A stretch of DNA of 64,000 bases from Hyphomonas sp. (GCA_017792365.1 CP051229.1:2480001-2544000), one strand, 5' to 3'. Positions 17,589-28,178 are shown, counted from the stretch's first letter. The notes: a model not told the origin generated them from the sequence alone. Made by a program: numbers and translations.

Positions 17589-18368
17589 TCAGAGCGAGAG
17601 CACATCCCGCATGGAATAGAGACCCGGCGGCCGCTCGACCGCCCACCGCGCCGCCTCCAGCGCGCCGCGCGCAAAGATCGACCGGTCGAGCGCGCGGTGA
17701 CTGATCGACAGGACTTCCGCGTCCGACGCGAACGCGGCGGTATGATCGCCGACAATGCCGCCGGCCCGGGTCACCGAAAACCCGATGCCGCCAGACTTGC
17801 GGGGGCCGGTCTTCCCGTCGGCTGGCGGAAGCCTGAGGTCAGCGAGCGGCGATCCGCGGCCGCTTGCAGCCGCATCGCCCATCATCAGCGCGGTGCCCGA
17901 CGGCGCATCGGCCTTGTGGCGATGATGCGCTTCATGGATTTCGATGTCCCAATCGGCGCCCAGCCTTTGCGCGGCTTGTTCGATCAACGCGTTCATCAGG
18001 TTCACGCCCAGGGAGAAGTTTCCCGCTTTGACGATCGCAATCCGCTCAGCGTGCTTCGCGATCGCCTCTTCTTCTTCGGCGCCGAAACCTGTCGTTCCGA
18101 TGATCGCAGCGCGAACGGGCGTGAGCGTCAGGGCGTCAAGCGCCGATAGCGTGACAAGCGGCGACGTGAAGTCGATCCAGACATCCGCCTCGGAAGCCGC
18201 GGTTCCTGCATCCTCGCTCAGCGTAAGTCCGAGTTCGCCGCTCCGCGCCAATCCGTCCGGCGCCTCGGAGCCGCCGACCACGGTCAGGTCATTCTGGTTC
18301 TTGGCCGCCGCGATGAGCGTGCGTCCCATGCGCCCGGCAGCGCCAGCAATGGCAAGTCTGATTGTCAT
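17589..18368 (-). CDS. dapB: 4-hydroxy-tetrahydrodipicolinate reductase
   Basis: 259 aa. DapB reduces the DapA product with NAD(P)H on the way to lysine and meso-diaminopimelate for peptidoglycan. The nucleotide loop is AGAAGRMGR, the active-site block is HEAHHRHKADAPSGTAL (His-His and Lys in the usual E.HH..K.DAPSGTA motif) and the central strand is IGTTGF. It lies 44 nt downstream of dnaJ on the same strand, a dnaK-dnaJ-dapB order seen in other alphaproteobacteria, so part of its expression may follow heat shock. Confidence 0.96.
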   Translation of the reverse strand: MTIRLAIAGAAGRMGRTLIAAAKNQNDLTVVGGSEAPDGLARSGELGLTLSEDAGTAASEADVWIDFTSPLVTLSALDALTLTPVRAAIIGTTGFGAEEEEAIAKHAERIAIVKAGNFSLGVNLMNALIEQAAQRLGADWDIEIHEAHHRHKADAPSGTALMMGDAAASGRGSPLADLRLPPADGKTGPRKSGGIGFSVTRAGGIVGDHTAAFASDAEVLSISHRALDRSIFARGALEAARWAVERPPGLYSMRDVLSL

Positions 18369-18412
18369 GGGCGCACTATAACTTCAGTTCAGTGAGTTAG
18401 GGGAGGGCGTCC

Positions 18413-19561
18413 TCACGCGACGGCGCTATCGCCCCCATCGCCATCCTTGTCGAAGAATGTCTTCACGCGCGTCAGGAAGCTGCGGCTCTCCGGGTGACTG
18501 CTCTCACAGCATCCTTCCGAGAACTGCCGCAAGATTTCCTTCTGCTGAGCAGAAAGATTTCTCGGCGTCTCCACGAACAGTTCGACGAACAGGTCGCCGG
18601 TTCCGCCGCCGCGTAGGCTTGGCATGCCCTTGCCGCGCAGACGCATGCGTTTGCCGGTCTGCGCGCCCTCGGGGATTGTCATCCGCATCCGGCCGCCATC
18701 GATCGTCGGCAGGTCGATCTCGCCGCCAAGCGCGGCCTTGCACATTGGCACGGCGGCGCGAGCGTAAAGGTGCGGACCATCGCGCTCGAAGATCTCGTGA
18801 GGCTCGATGGATACGAAAATGTAGAGATCGCCTGGCGGCCCGTTGCGCGCGCCCGGTTCGCCTTCGCCGCTCAGCCTGATCCGCTGCCCGTCCTCGATGC
18901 CCGCGGGAATCTTGATCGACAGCGTGCGCTCGGTGCGGACCGCGCCGCGACCCGAACAGGTCGAACACGGCGTCTTGATGAAGTGTCCCTTGCCCTGACA
19001 ACGCGCGCAGGTGCGCTCCATCGTGAAGAAACCCTGCTGGGTGCGAACGCGGCCGTGCCCATCGCAGGTCTCGCAGACATCCGGCTTCGTGCCTTCAGCT
19101 GCGCCGGAACCATTGCAGGTGTCGCACTTCTGGTTTGCCGGGATGACGATCTCGGCCTGCTTGCCGGCATGAGCCTCCTCAAGCGAAATCTCGTAGTCGT
19201 ACCGCAGATCGGCGCCCCGCGCCGGGCCGCTGCGCGGACGCCGGCTTCCGGCGCCGAAGAATTCGGAGAAGACGTCACCGAACACATCCCGGAAGACATC
19301 CTCGGGGCGATGAGCCCCGTGGCCGCCGCCCATCCCGTTCAGGCCAGAGCGTCCGAACTGATCGTAGATCTGGCGCTTCTCGGGGTCCGAGAGTGTCTCG
19401 TAGGCTTCGCTGGCTTCCTTGAACTTCGCAGCCGCTTCTTCGCACCCGCCGTTACGGTCCGGGTGGTACTTCATCGCCAGCTTGCGAAATGCAGACTTGA
19501 GAGCTTTCTCGTCGGCGTCCTGGGCGACGCCCAGAATGTCGTAGAAACTGCGATCGCTCAT
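18413..19561 (-). CDS. dnaJ: DnaJ (Hsp40) co-chaperone
   Basis: 382 aa. Start MSDRSFYDILGV at 19561. The J domain has HPD at 33-35, followed by a Gly-rich linker (GLNGMGGGHGAHRPEDVF). The zinc-binding region has four CxxCxGxG-type repeats (CDTCNGSG, CETCDGHG, CARCQGKG, CSTCSGRG), giving two zinc sites. C-terminal domains I and II bind unfolded proteins. It stimulates DnaK ATPase. dnaK lies upstream across a 171-nt gap that contains a hairpin. Confidence 0.97.
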   Translation of the reverse strand: MSDRSFYDILGVAQDADEKALKSAFRKLAMKYHPDRNGGCEEAAAKFKEASEAYETLSDPEKRQIYDQFGRSGLNGMGGGHGAHRPEDVFRDVFGDVFSEFFGAGSRRPRSGPARGADLRYDYEISLEEAHAGKQAEIVIPANQKCDTCNGSGAAEGTKPDVCETCDGHGRVRTQQGFFTMERTCARCQGKGHFIKTPCSTCSGRGAVRTERTLSIKIPAGIEDGQRIRLSGEGEPGARNGPPGDLYIFVSIEPHEIFERDGPHLYARAAVPMCKAALGGEIDLPTIDGGRMRMTIPEGAQTGKRMRLRGKGMPSLRGGGTGDLFVELFVETPRNLSAQQKEILRQFSEGCCESSHPESRSFLTRVKTFFDKDGDGGDSAVA

Positions 19562-19636
19562 TGTTTCGGCCAAACGTATTCCACTGCAGGTCTCCCGGCT
19601 CGCCTGCAAAAGGAGAGCCTAGAATTCGAGCGTTCA

Positions 19637-19661
19637 CCAACCCCTAAGAAACATGGGTTGG
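19637..19661 (-). other. Hairpin in the dnaK-dnaJ spacer
   Basis: CCAACCC and GGGTTGG form a 7-bp stem around an 11-nt loop, about 72 nt downstream of the dnaK stop. There is no T run right behind it. It may protect the 3' end of a dnaK-only message or attenuate read-through to dnaJ, giving the higher DnaK:DnaJ ratio cells use; this is inference. Confidence 0.35.
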
Positions 19662-19732
19662 CGCGGGCTGCTTTGAAGTCCCCTGAACGCATCGAACACA
19701 CCGGAATTGCTACAAAATACAGGGATTTCCGA

Positions 19733-21652
<1,920 letters not shown>

Positions 21653-21979
21653 GAATACTCAAGGTCCTCTTCTGGCGGCCGCCATCGCCTGTTACTCGGC
21701 CCGTTCTCGGCGCCGGGTCCTGACGGCCCCGCGGGTCTCCCCGCAACTTCACTGGGGCTGATATGGGAGCCGCGCCGTCTTGCTCAATAGGTCGGGTCAA
21801 ACTTGTGTGAAGCGCGTTTCGCCTCATCTGGCCCGCGCTTCAAGGCCTTTTTTGACGCAATGGAGGCTGCTTGCAAGGTCTGTTCGCGTGTCGCTGGGTA
21901 GACGGTGTCAGAATTCCGGCTGCGCCGTCATCTGCTTCAGGACACTAGGCGCCGCAACGATATCGCTGATGGTGGTCAA
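21653..21979. other. 327-nt intergenic region between dnaK and alkB
   Basis: Divergent gap with no open frame that looks coding. It holds the sigma-32-like promoter for dnaK (separate entry). A T6 run follows an AAGGCCTT palindrome near 21841-21852, and a TTGACG occurs at 21852-21857, but I could not pair it with a good -10 for alkB. Confidence 0.5.
21761..21787 (-). promoter_or_regulatory. Sigma-32-type heat-shock promoter for dnaK
   Basis: On the minus strand ATTGAGC (ending with the complement of 21782-21787) is followed after 14 nt by CCCATAT (complement of 21761-21767). The heat-shock consensus is CTTGAAA, 13-17 nt, CCCCATNT; the -10 side is a close match and the -35 keeps TTGA. Transcription would start about 100 nt upstream of the dnaK ATG. 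Confidence 0.5.
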
Positions 21980-22588
21980 ATGATCGAGGGCTTCCGGGTC
22001 TTTCCAGAATTTCTATCCCCGACGGCTCAAAAAGATCTGGTCGACGCGGTGACGGAGCGCATCGGGCGGGCGCCGCTGTACCAGCCGGTCATGCCGCGCA
22101 CTGGCAGGCCGTTGTCAGTCAAGATGACCAACTTTGGTCCGCTCGGCTGGATTTCAGACGTCAGCGGATATCGCTACGATCCGTTGCACCCGCGCACGGG
22201 AAGGCCCTGGCCGGAAATCCCGCAAAGCTTGATCGAGCTGTGGGACGAGTTGTCAGGATACCCTGCTGGTCCGGAAGCCTGCCTGGTCAATTGGTACGGA
22301 CCCGGCGCAAAGCTCGGACTTCATGTTGACGCTGACGAGGACGCCCAAGACGCCCCCGTCATATCCGTATCTCTTGGTGATCGAGCCTTGTTTCGAATTG
22401 GCGGACTGAAACGGTCAGACCCAACTGGTTCCGTACGGCTCGCGTCCGGGGATGTAGTTGTATTGGGGGGACGAGCTCGCCATGCCTATCATGGGATAGA
22501 TCGCATTCATCCCGGAACGTCGCGGCTGGCGCCCGGAGGAGGGCGGATCAATCTGACGATGCGACGGGTGACACGCCCGGAGCTGTAG
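21980..22588 (+). CDS. alkB: AlkB-type Fe(II)/2-oxoglutarate DNA/RNA dealkylase
   Basis: 202 aa. The dioxygenase removes alkyl groups such as 1-methyladenine and 3-methylcytosine from DNA/RNA by oxidation. Iron ligands are His115 and Asp117 (GLHVDADE) and His171 (AYHGIDR). Arg189 and Arg195 in RINLTMR bind 2-oxoglutarate. NWYGPGAKLGLH and the substrate lid near GRPLSVKMTNFGPLGW match E. coli AlkB. Start MIEGFRVFPEF is preferred over a 25-residue upstream extension. Confidence 0.93.
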   Translation: MIEGFRVFPEFLSPTAQKDLVDAVTERIGRAPLYQPVMPRTGRPLSVKMTNFGPLGWISDVSGYRYDPLHPRTGRPWPEIPQSLIELWDELSGYPAGPEACLVNWYGPGAKLGLHVDADEDAQDAPVISVSLGDRALFRIGGLKRSDPTGSVRLASGDVVVLGGRARHAYHGIDRIHPGTSRLAPGGGRINLTMRRVTRPEL

Positions 22589-22593
22589 CGCCC

Positions 22594-22884
22594 TCAAGCC
22601 GGATAGGGCCGGCGGGGTGCGCTCCAATGCAGGTTAAGCACGGGTGTGTGATCGTTTTCCTCAAGCTGGTCCACGACGTGACGCAGAGGGTGTTTACCGA
22701 TCCGGCGGCGGAGCTCATCCACGGGCGTCTGCTGGGACATACGGTAAACGCCATCGCCGGTATCGCGTTCGTCAATGATGAGAACTTCCGCGTCGCCCCT
22801 GAAGTAGGCGCCCTTGGCTTGGCCGTCCTCATCAATGTGAAGCACGACCACAGAACGCGTTGTCGATTTCTTGAACGGCCACAT
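22594..22884 (-). CDS. Hypothetical protein (96 aa)
   Basis: I do not recognise the family. The protein begins MWPFKKSTTRSVVVLHID, has a beta-rich first half (AEVLIIDERDTGDGVYRM) and a helical segment (TPVDELRRRIGKHPLRHVVDQL), and ends in a Pro/Arg tail. No signal peptide or membrane helix is visible. A TGAGGGC ribosome site precedes the ATG by about 9 nt. It is convergent with alkB (5 nt apart). Translation is plausible from composition and the start site, but function is open. Confidence 0.6.
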   Translation of the reverse strand: MWPFKKSTTRSVVVLHIDEDGQAKGAYFRGDAEVLIIDERDTGDGVYRMSQQTPVDELRRRIGKHPLRHVVDQLEENDHTPVLNLHWSAPRRPYPA

Positions 22885-23019
22885 GTTTTAGCCCTCATCC
22901 CGTCTCGTTGACGATCGGGCCAGCCCGGCCCAGCAAGTTTCGAACGCCCGATAGTGAGGATGGTTCCGCATGCTCCCGAATCGGAAACCATTGAAAACAG
23001 GGATTTCTACGCCCGAATG

Positions 23020-23034
23020 TTAATCAGGACTTAA
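23020..23034 (+). promoter_or_regulatory. CtrA-type box TTAA-N7-TTAA upstream of the DUF1217 gene
   Basis: TTAATCAGGACTTAA is an exact match to the CtrA consensus half-sites TTAA spaced by 7 nt. It ends 23 nt before the start codon of a flagellar-type gene, and CtrA controls flagellar genes across alphaproteobacteria. At that distance it would overlap the promoter. A four-plus-four match can occur by chance in 64 kb, but the position makes it worth testing. Confidence 0.55.
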
Positions 23035-23057
23035 TCGAGACGCCCTATCAGACGGGC

Positions 23058-23870
23058 ATGGTTTCAAACCTCGCCATAGCTGTTTCGCTGTTGCCTCAAC
23101 CGAGATCCGGCGGGTTCGACTTCTCCATATTTGCACAGCGATCGGCAGGCGGCGGCGCTGGCGGCATCTTCAACGCCGGGAGCGTTCACGTTGCCCTCTC
23201 TCAGGCTGAGGCGAACGAAGAGAAACAGTTGGATCAGCTCCGCAAGTCGCCGACCGTTCAGCGCGATCTCGAGCGCTATGCAAAGGTCGTCGCGGAAGCC
23301 GAGACGCTTGACGATCTCATCGACGACCCGGTCGCGCGGCGCGTGCTCCTGAAAGGGTTCGGGCTCGGAGACCAGGCGGACTATGTCGGCCTCGTGAAGA
23401 AGGCGCTCGCATCTGACCCGTCGGACCAGAACTCGCTCGCGAACAAGCTCGCCAACATCAATGGCGCGTGGCTTGAGATGGCGACCAAGTTCAACTTTTC
23501 GCTGTTCGGTCTGACCGAACTCAAGACCGCGGCCTCAATTGAAGAGGTGTCCGAAAACTACCTCGGGGAAATGAGGCTCGACGAACTCGATCAGCAACTG
23601 CCGGGGCTTGGCACAGCCATCCTCTTCAAGCGCGTCGCCGCCAGCCTTGATGAAACCGTGAAGGTATTGGGTAGCGCGCTGGGCCGGGAAGTCGTCACGA
23701 CTGCACTCGGGTTGCCCAAGGAGATCGCTTTGCAGTCTCTCGTGGCGCAGGAGAAAGCGGTCAATCAGCGGCTCGACATTACCAAGCTGCAGGATCCGGA
23801 ATTCGTTGACCGACTGGTTCAGCGTTACCTTCTGCAGCTAAACGGCGGTCAGGCCGGCGTGACTGCCTAG
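23058..23870 (+). CDS. DUF1217 family protein, flagellum-associated
   Basis: 270 aa. Mostly alpha-helical, with the DUF1217 body: SPTVQRDLERYAKVVAEAETLDDLIDDPVARRVLLKGFGLGDQADYVGLVKKAL and a C-terminal LQDPEFVDRLVQRYLLQLN. Genes of this family occur in rhizobial and other alphaproteobacterial flagellar clusters, but the molecular role is unknown. No other flagellar gene is in this window, so it is an outlier whose expression may be tied to CtrA by the upstream box. The TAG stop shares CTAG with the convergent GNAT gene. Confidence 0.85.
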   Translation: MVSNLAIAVSLLPQPRSGGFDFSIFAQRSAGGGAGGIFNAGSVHVALSQAEANEEKQLDQLRKSPTVQRDLERYAKVVAEAETLDDLIDDPVARRVLLKGFGLGDQADYVGLVKKALASDPSDQNSLANKLANINGAWLEMATKFNFSLFGLTELKTAASIEEVSENYLGEMRLDELDQQLPGLGTAILFKRVAASLDETVKVLGSALGREVVTTALGLPKEIALQSLVAQEKAVNQRLDITKLQDPEFVDRLVQRYLLQLNGGQAGVTA

Positions 23871-24463
23871 CTGAGTTCTCGCAACCAGACCTGCATCGGC
23901 TTGGCGGTTTCAGTCGTTTCGCCGATATCTTTCCAGCTGAATGTCGCGACCGCGCCGTCCAGTTTGCGATAGCCGCGTTTTTGCCAGAACTCATCCAGCG
24001 GAGAATAGTCGGCAGGTCTCATCGGATGATCTTCAGGCCCGATAACCGCGCAAAAGCAGGAATACCTATAACCGCGCGCGCGGGCGTGCGCTTCGCGATG
24101 GTCGAAGAAGGCATGGCCAATCCCACGACCGCGATATCCCGGAAGAAGGACCGACTCACCGCAATAGAAGCAGGCCGCCGGGTCGATTCCGTGCGCCTGT
24201 AGCGGAGCCGCAAACGAGTTGTGGTGACCGTCCAGCGCGGAGCCAGTCGCGCAACCGATCAACTCCTCGCCGCGACGCGCAACCACAATGATATTGTCAC
24301 GCGCTTCGCCAAGTACGCGCAGGTACGACGCCTCGTACGCCATGTCGCCGTCATAGAGGTAGGGAAACGCGTAAAAGACCTCGATCCGCAGTCGGGCCAG
24401 CGAGAGGAGGGCGGTCTCGATGGCGGCTCCGGTCAGGCTTTCAAGTTGGATTTCTGTTTCCAT
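23867..24463 (-). CDS. GNAT-family N-acetyltransferase downstream of grpE
   Basis: 198 aa. Start METEIQLESL at 24463, 28 nt after the grpE stop, so it is probably the third gene of an hrcA-grpE operon. The acetyl-CoA loop is RGRGIGHAFFDHREAHA, preceded by ESVLLPGY. The Trp/Tyr-rich middle and the C-terminal strand VATFSWKDI are typical of this GNAT group. Substrate unknown. The stop overlaps the DUF1217 stop. Confidence 0.88.
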   Translation of the reverse strand: METEIQLESLTGAAIETALLSLARLRIEVFYAFPYLYDGDMAYEASYLRVLGEARDNIIVVARRGEELIGCATGSALDGHHNSFAAPLQAHGIDPAACFYCGESVLLPGYRGRGIGHAFFDHREAHARARGYRYSCFCAVIGPEDHPMRPADYSPLDEFWQKRGYRKLDGAVATFSWKDIGETTETAKPMQVWLRELS

Positions 24464-24491
24464 ACCTTCGCCGCTGGAGTCGTACCGATTG

Positions 24492-25178
24492 CTAGGACGC
24501 CGGCTCTTCCTTGCTGTCTTCAGCTGATCCGGCCTCGGCGCGCGCTTGCCCGCCGCCGGCGCTGACCGCGACCATCGCCGCACGCAGCGTACGGTCCCCG
24601 ATCTTCCAGCCTGACTGGAAGGTCTGGGCAACGGAGCCGGCAGGATGCTCGGAGGGGATCTGCGAGACGGCCTGGTGCAGGTTCGGATCAAACGACGCGC
24701 CCGGGGCTGCGTCGATAGGGGAGACGCCGTGGCGGCTCATGACAGCGTGCAATTCCTTCTCGGTCAGCTCCACGCCGGCAACGAGATTTTTTCCTGCGTC
24801 GGAAAGTCCAGCTCGGCTGTCTTCCGGCAGGGCCAGCAAAGCGCGGGACAGGTTGTCGGAGACATTCAGGAGATCCCGGGCGAACCGCTCGACCGCGTAT
24901 ATCCGCTCATCGTCAATCTGCCGGTTGGCGCGCTTCCGTACGTTTTCCGTCTCGGCAAGCGCGCGGAGAAGCTGGTCCTTCAGGCCGTCGCGTTCAGCTT
25001 CAAGAGCCTGCATCTGGGCGGCATGCGGGTCGGCGGTGGCACTGGGCTCGTGTTCGGCGGCGGCTTCCGGGTCCGCACCATCGAGCAGCTCATCGAGCTG
25101 AGCTTCGCCGCTTGTATCTGCGTGATGGTTGCCGCTCTCCGGTTTCCCATCAGCGTCCTGTGCCGTGTCGTTACTCAT
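24492..25178 (-). CDS. grpE: GrpE, nucleotide exchange factor for DnaK
   Basis: 228 aa. The start MSNDTAQDADG at 25178 has AGGAAG upstream. A long acidic, disordered N-terminus (about 70 residues) precedes the dimeric coiled coil (ALEAERDGLKDQLLRALAETENVRKRANRQ) and the C-terminal beta domain with the signature FDPNLHQAVSQIPS and VAQTFQSGWKIGDRTLRAAMVAVS. It releases ADP from DnaK. The gene starts 13 nt after the hrcA stop. Confidence 0.96.
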   Translation of the reverse strand: MSNDTAQDADGKPESGNHHADTSGEAQLDELLDGADPEAAAEHEPSATADPHAAQMQALEAERDGLKDQLLRALAETENVRKRANRQIDDERIYAVERFARDLLNVSDNLSRALLALPEDSRAGLSDAGKNLVAGVELTEKELHAVMSRHGVSPIDAAPGASFDPNLHQAVSQIPSEHPAGSVAQTFQSGWKIGDRTLRAAMVAVSAGGGQARAEAGSAEDSKEEPAS

Positions 25179-25191
25179 CACTTCCTGCTCT

Positions 25192-26301
25192 CTACTTGGT
25201 CCCCGCCGGATCGCTGAGCACACGGCTCACGACCTGAGCGGTGTAATCAACCATCGGGATTACCCTAGCGTAATTCAACCGCATGGGTCCGATCACGCCC
25301 AAGGCTCCTACGATCTTTCGCTCGGCGTTCATATAGGGCGCGATAATCGTTGAAGAACCGGACAGCGAAAACAGGGGGTTCTCCAGGCCGATATAGAGGC
25401 GGATCCCCTCGGCCTTGCTGGCTGTCTCAAGGACGTTGAGGAGATTCTCGGCCCGTTCCAGTTCCGCGAAAATCTGCCGCACGCGCTCGATGTCCTCCAC
25501 GGCGTGGGAATTCTCCAGCAGATTGGCTTGTCCGCGCACGATGAGCGAGCGACCACTGGAAGGGTCTTCGCCGGACCACTCAGCAAATCCGTCTTCGATC
25601 AGCCGTGCGGTCGTAGCGTCCAGCTGGGCGCGGCGGGACCGGATCTCCTCTATAACGGAGGCGCGCGCCTCGCTTAGCGTTCGCCCGCGCATCCGGGCAT
25701 TGAGGAAGTTGCCTGCCTCGATCAGTGCCGAGGCGGGCAGGCCGTTTGGCAGCGCCAGCAGCCGGTTCTCGACATCGCCGCCCTCCGACACGATGACGGC
25801 CAGCGCCTGTTCGTTGGAAATCCTGACGAACTCGATGTGCTTGATCGGCGCTTCATGCGTCGATGCTGAAACCACGCCCGCGCCGCCGACTAGCCCGGAC
25901 AGGAGCTGCGACGCCTCGGAGAGAACGTTCTGCATCTGCCGGCCTGTGCCCGCGAGGCGGCTCTCGATTGACTTGCGGTCAGCCTCTCCAGGCTCGCCGA
26001 TCTGCAGGAAGCTGTCGACGAAGAGCCTGAGGCCCGAATGGGTGGGAATCCGGCCTGCGGACGTGTGGGGAGATTCGATCAGGCCCATCCTCGTCAGATC
26101 CGACATGATCGACCGGATCGAAGCAGGCGAGAGGTCGAAGCCCCGCTGCGACAGGGTCCGCGATCCGATCGGCTCTCCAGTCGAAAGGTAGGATTCAACG
26201 ATCTCGCGCAGCACTTCCCGCGAACGCGCATCCATCGCAGCGAACGTCGACTGCGAAACGCTTCGCAAAGCGGGGGGCTTGTTTTCGGAACCGCGGCTCA
26301 T
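25192..26301 (-). CDS. hrcA: HrcA heat-inducible transcription repressor
   Basis: 369 aa from [10 protein letters not shown]; 100 further in-frame residues upstream overlap rph and are a shadow. The N-terminal winged helix reads [28 protein letters not shown]...[28 protein letters not shown]. The rest is the GAF-like dimer domain, ending [27 protein letters not shown]. HrcA binds CIRCE elements, classically in front of groESL; I see no CIRCE in this window, so its targets are elsewhere. Operon with grpE, divergent from rph. Confidence 0.95.
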   Translation of the reverse strand: MSRGSENKPPALRSVSQSTFAAMDARSREVLREIVESYLSTGEPIGSRTLSQRGFDLSPASIRSIMSDLTRMGLIESPHTSAGRIPTHSGLRLFVDSFLQIGEPGEADRKSIESRLAGTGRQMQNVLSEASQLLSGLVGGAGVVSASTHEAPIKHIEFVRISNEQALAVIVSEGGDVENRLLALPNGLPASALIEAGNFLNARMRGRTLSEARASVIEEIRSRRAQLDATTARLIEDGFAEWSGEDPSSGRSLIVRGQANLLENSHAVEDIERVRQIFAELERAENLLNVLETASKAEGIRLYIGLENPLFSLSGSSTIIAPYMNAERKIVGALGVIGPMRLNYARVIPMVDYTAQVVSRVLSDPAGTK

Positions 26302-26392
26302 GATCGCGAAATTATGGGTGATGCCGTCGCGATTCAACGCTACATCACGATCCTTCAGCCAATCCGTGATCCGCAGACCCTCAGGAAACGCC

Positions 26393-27106
26393 ATGAGACC
26401 TTCCGGCCGCAAACCAGACGAACTTCGCACCATTTCGCTGGAGCCCGCCGTCAGCCGGTACGCTGAAGGATCCTGCCTTGCGAAATTCGGCAACACCCAC
26501 GTCCTGTGTACGGCCAGCTGGGCGCGCGAAGTCCCGCGTTGGCGCAAGGGTAGTGGCAGCGGCTGGGTGACGGCCGAATACGGGATGCTGCCGCGCGCCA
26601 CGCATACGCGAGGACGTCGCGAAGCAGCTCAGGGTCGGCAGTCAGGCCGGACACAGGAAATACAGCGTTTGATCGGCCGGTCACTTCGATCGGTGACGGA
26701 TCTCGCGGCGCTTGGGGAGAACCAGATCACGCTGGATTGCGACGTGGTCCAGGCCGACGGCGGTACACGCACGGCCGCCATCACGGGCGCCTATGTGGCG
26801 CTGGCGCTCGCCTGCAAACACTTGGTCGAGGAGGGCGTGATTGAGGCCGACCCGTTGAGCGCCCAGGTGTCTGCGGTCTCGTGCGGCATCTTCGAAGACA
26901 ATCCGGTTCTGGATCTGGACTATGCGGAGGATTCTTCGGCCATGGTCGACGCCAATTTCGTCATGGCGTCCGGCGACCGGCTGATCGAGATCCAGGGCAC
27001 CGGCGAAGAGCGCGCATTCTCGCGGCAGGAGTTCGATCAATTGCTCGATCTCGCACAGGCTGGTTGCGCCAGCCTCTTCGAAGCTCAGCTCCAGGCGATT
27101 GGCTAG
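26393..27106 (+). CDS. rph: RNase PH
   Basis: 237 aa, full length. The phosphorolytic 3'-5' exoribonuclease trims tRNA 3' ends. [17 protein letters not shown] opens it; [40 protein letters not shown] carries the hexamer and phosphate-binding Arg residues; VDANFVM and [10 protein letters not shown] follow. The ATG at 26393 has AGGA upstream. Divergent from hrcA with a 91-nt gap, an arrangement common in the class. Confidence 0.96.
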   Translation: MRPSGRKPDELRTISLEPAVSRYAEGSCLAKFGNTHVLCTASWAREVPRWRKGSGSGWVTAEYGMLPRATHTRGRREAAQGRQSGRTQEIQRLIGRSLRSVTDLAALGENQITLDCDVVQADGGTRTAAITGAYVALALACKHLVEEGVIEADPLSAQVSAVSCGIFEDNPVLDLDYAEDSSAMVDANFVMASGDRLIEIQGTGEERAFSRQEFDQLLDLAQAGCASLFEAQLQAIG

Positions 27107-27109
27107 GAG

Positions 27110-27370
27110 CTACTCGGCGGCTACGGCGCTGGCCCCATCGTCGTCGCTGTCCTCGTCGGCCGCCTCGCCGGGCTCCCAGACGAGGATGTCGCCGGGTTGG
27201 CATTCCAGCTCCCGGCACAGCGCCTCCAGGGTCGAAAAGCGGATTGCGCGGGCCTTTCCAGTCTTGAGGATCGAGAGGTTGGCCAGCGTAATGCCCACGC
27301 GCTCGCCCAACTCTGTGAGCGACATCCGGCGATCCAGCAGGACCCGGTCAAGGGTGACGCGAATGCTCAT
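27110..27370 (-). CDS. Small XRE-family (YozG-like) HTH regulator
   Basis: 86 aa. A single Cro/C1-type helix-turn-helix: DRRMSLTELGERVGITLANLSILKTGKARAIRFSTLEALCRELECQPGDILVWE, followed by an acidic tail. This is the YozG form commonly paired with DUF2975 membrane proteins, as here: the DUF2975 gene lies upstream on the same strand, 116 nt away. It probably regulates the pair. Its stop is 3 nt from the convergent rph stop. Confidence 0.88.
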   Translation of the reverse strand: MSIRVTLDRVLLDRRMSLTELGERVGITLANLSILKTGKARAIRFSTLEALCRELECQPGDILVWEPGEAADEDSDDDGASAVAAE

Positions 27371-27486
27371 GCACTGATCATCCCGGTTGGGTTGCGGCTA
27401 TCCCGCCAGTCTCTGGAGGGTGAACTTCGCAACGCTCTGGGTTGCGACTGGAACGAGCCGTCATTGGTGGTGCGCGTCGCCATCGA

Positions 27487-28032
27487 TCAGATCGTCATCT
27501 TCTGGTCTTCACGCAGAGCGGACCCTTCACTGAAGACTTGCGACAAGACAAGGATCGTCAGGACGCCCATCCACACCGTGAGGTCGAAATGCAGGGTTGC
27601 GGCAGTTGTTCCATCGCCGTTCGCACCGCCGGTAACAACGAAGAGCAGGGGAACCACGAAGTTTACGAACGTTCTCAACAGCTCAAGGCCCGCGACAACG
27701 ATGGCGATCATGCGAAGGCGGCCTGCATTCTCAGGGACAAACGGATCGCCATTGATCAGTGTGCCGAAGATGCCGCGAAGATAGGCGCAGATGATCATCG
27801 CGCCTACGCAGAGAGCGCTCCAGTTGAGGATCCAGCGGGTCACCTCCGCGGGGCTGCTGGTTGCGATTCGCTCGAAGCCGGGAATGCTGGCGGAGGGGTT
27901 GGCGAGGGCGTAGACCGAGATCGCGGCAATGATTACGACAAAGCCCAGTCCGGCGCAGGCCAGAACCCAGGCGATGTCGACAACAACCTTGAGGACCGAA
28001 GAGATGGATCCGCGGCCGATTGCGCGCAGCAT
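27487..28032 (-). CDS. DUF2975 membrane protein paired with the XRE regulator
   Basis: 181 aa. The ATG at 28032 is preceded by GGAGG with 5 nt spacing, which decides it over a TTG 17 codons upstream. Four hydrophobic helices alternate with short loops (VVVDIAWVLACAGLGFVVIIAAISVYAL; WILNWSALCVGAMIICAYL; LRMIAIVVAGLELL; VWMGVLTILVLSQVF), the DUF2975 layout with the conserved FGTLINGDPFVPENAGRLRMI loop. Function unknown; DUF2975/YozG pairs are widespread and have been proposed to sense membrane state. Divergent from rdgB. Confidence 0.85.
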   Translation of the reverse strand: MLRAIGRGSISSVLKVVVDIAWVLACAGLGFVVIIAAISVYALANPSASIPGFERIATSSPAEVTRWILNWSALCVGAMIICAYLRGIFGTLINGDPFVPENAGRLRMIAIVVAGLELLRTFVNFVVPLLFVVTGGANGDGTTAATLHFDLTVWMGVLTILVLSQVFSEGSALREDQKMTI

Positions 28033-28109
28033 GTATGCCTCCAAGCTCGCCCACCCGGACTCGCCATCCGCGCCGCCAGCCAAATCGACAGCGCACGCAA
28101 GTAATACAA

Positions 28110-28128
28110 CATATCGAATGTCAATATG
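28110..28128 (-). promoter_or_regulatory. Inverted repeat around a TTGACA hexamer upstream of the DUF2975 gene
   Basis: CATAT-N9-ATATG (28110-28114 and 28124-28128) surrounds a minus-strand TTGACA (complement of 28119-28124). This is a plausible -35 with an operator in the DUF2975/rdgB gap, though no convincing -10 follows at 16-18 nt. Confidence 0.3.
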
Positions 28129-28178
28129 AAAATCCAGTTAGTTTCGGGAGTCGGACAATTGGCCGAAGGAAACAACCG

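Noticed and set aside
16399-17619. 406-aa frame antisense to the amidase
   Set aside because: Shadow frame; the amidase triad on the other strand is decisive.
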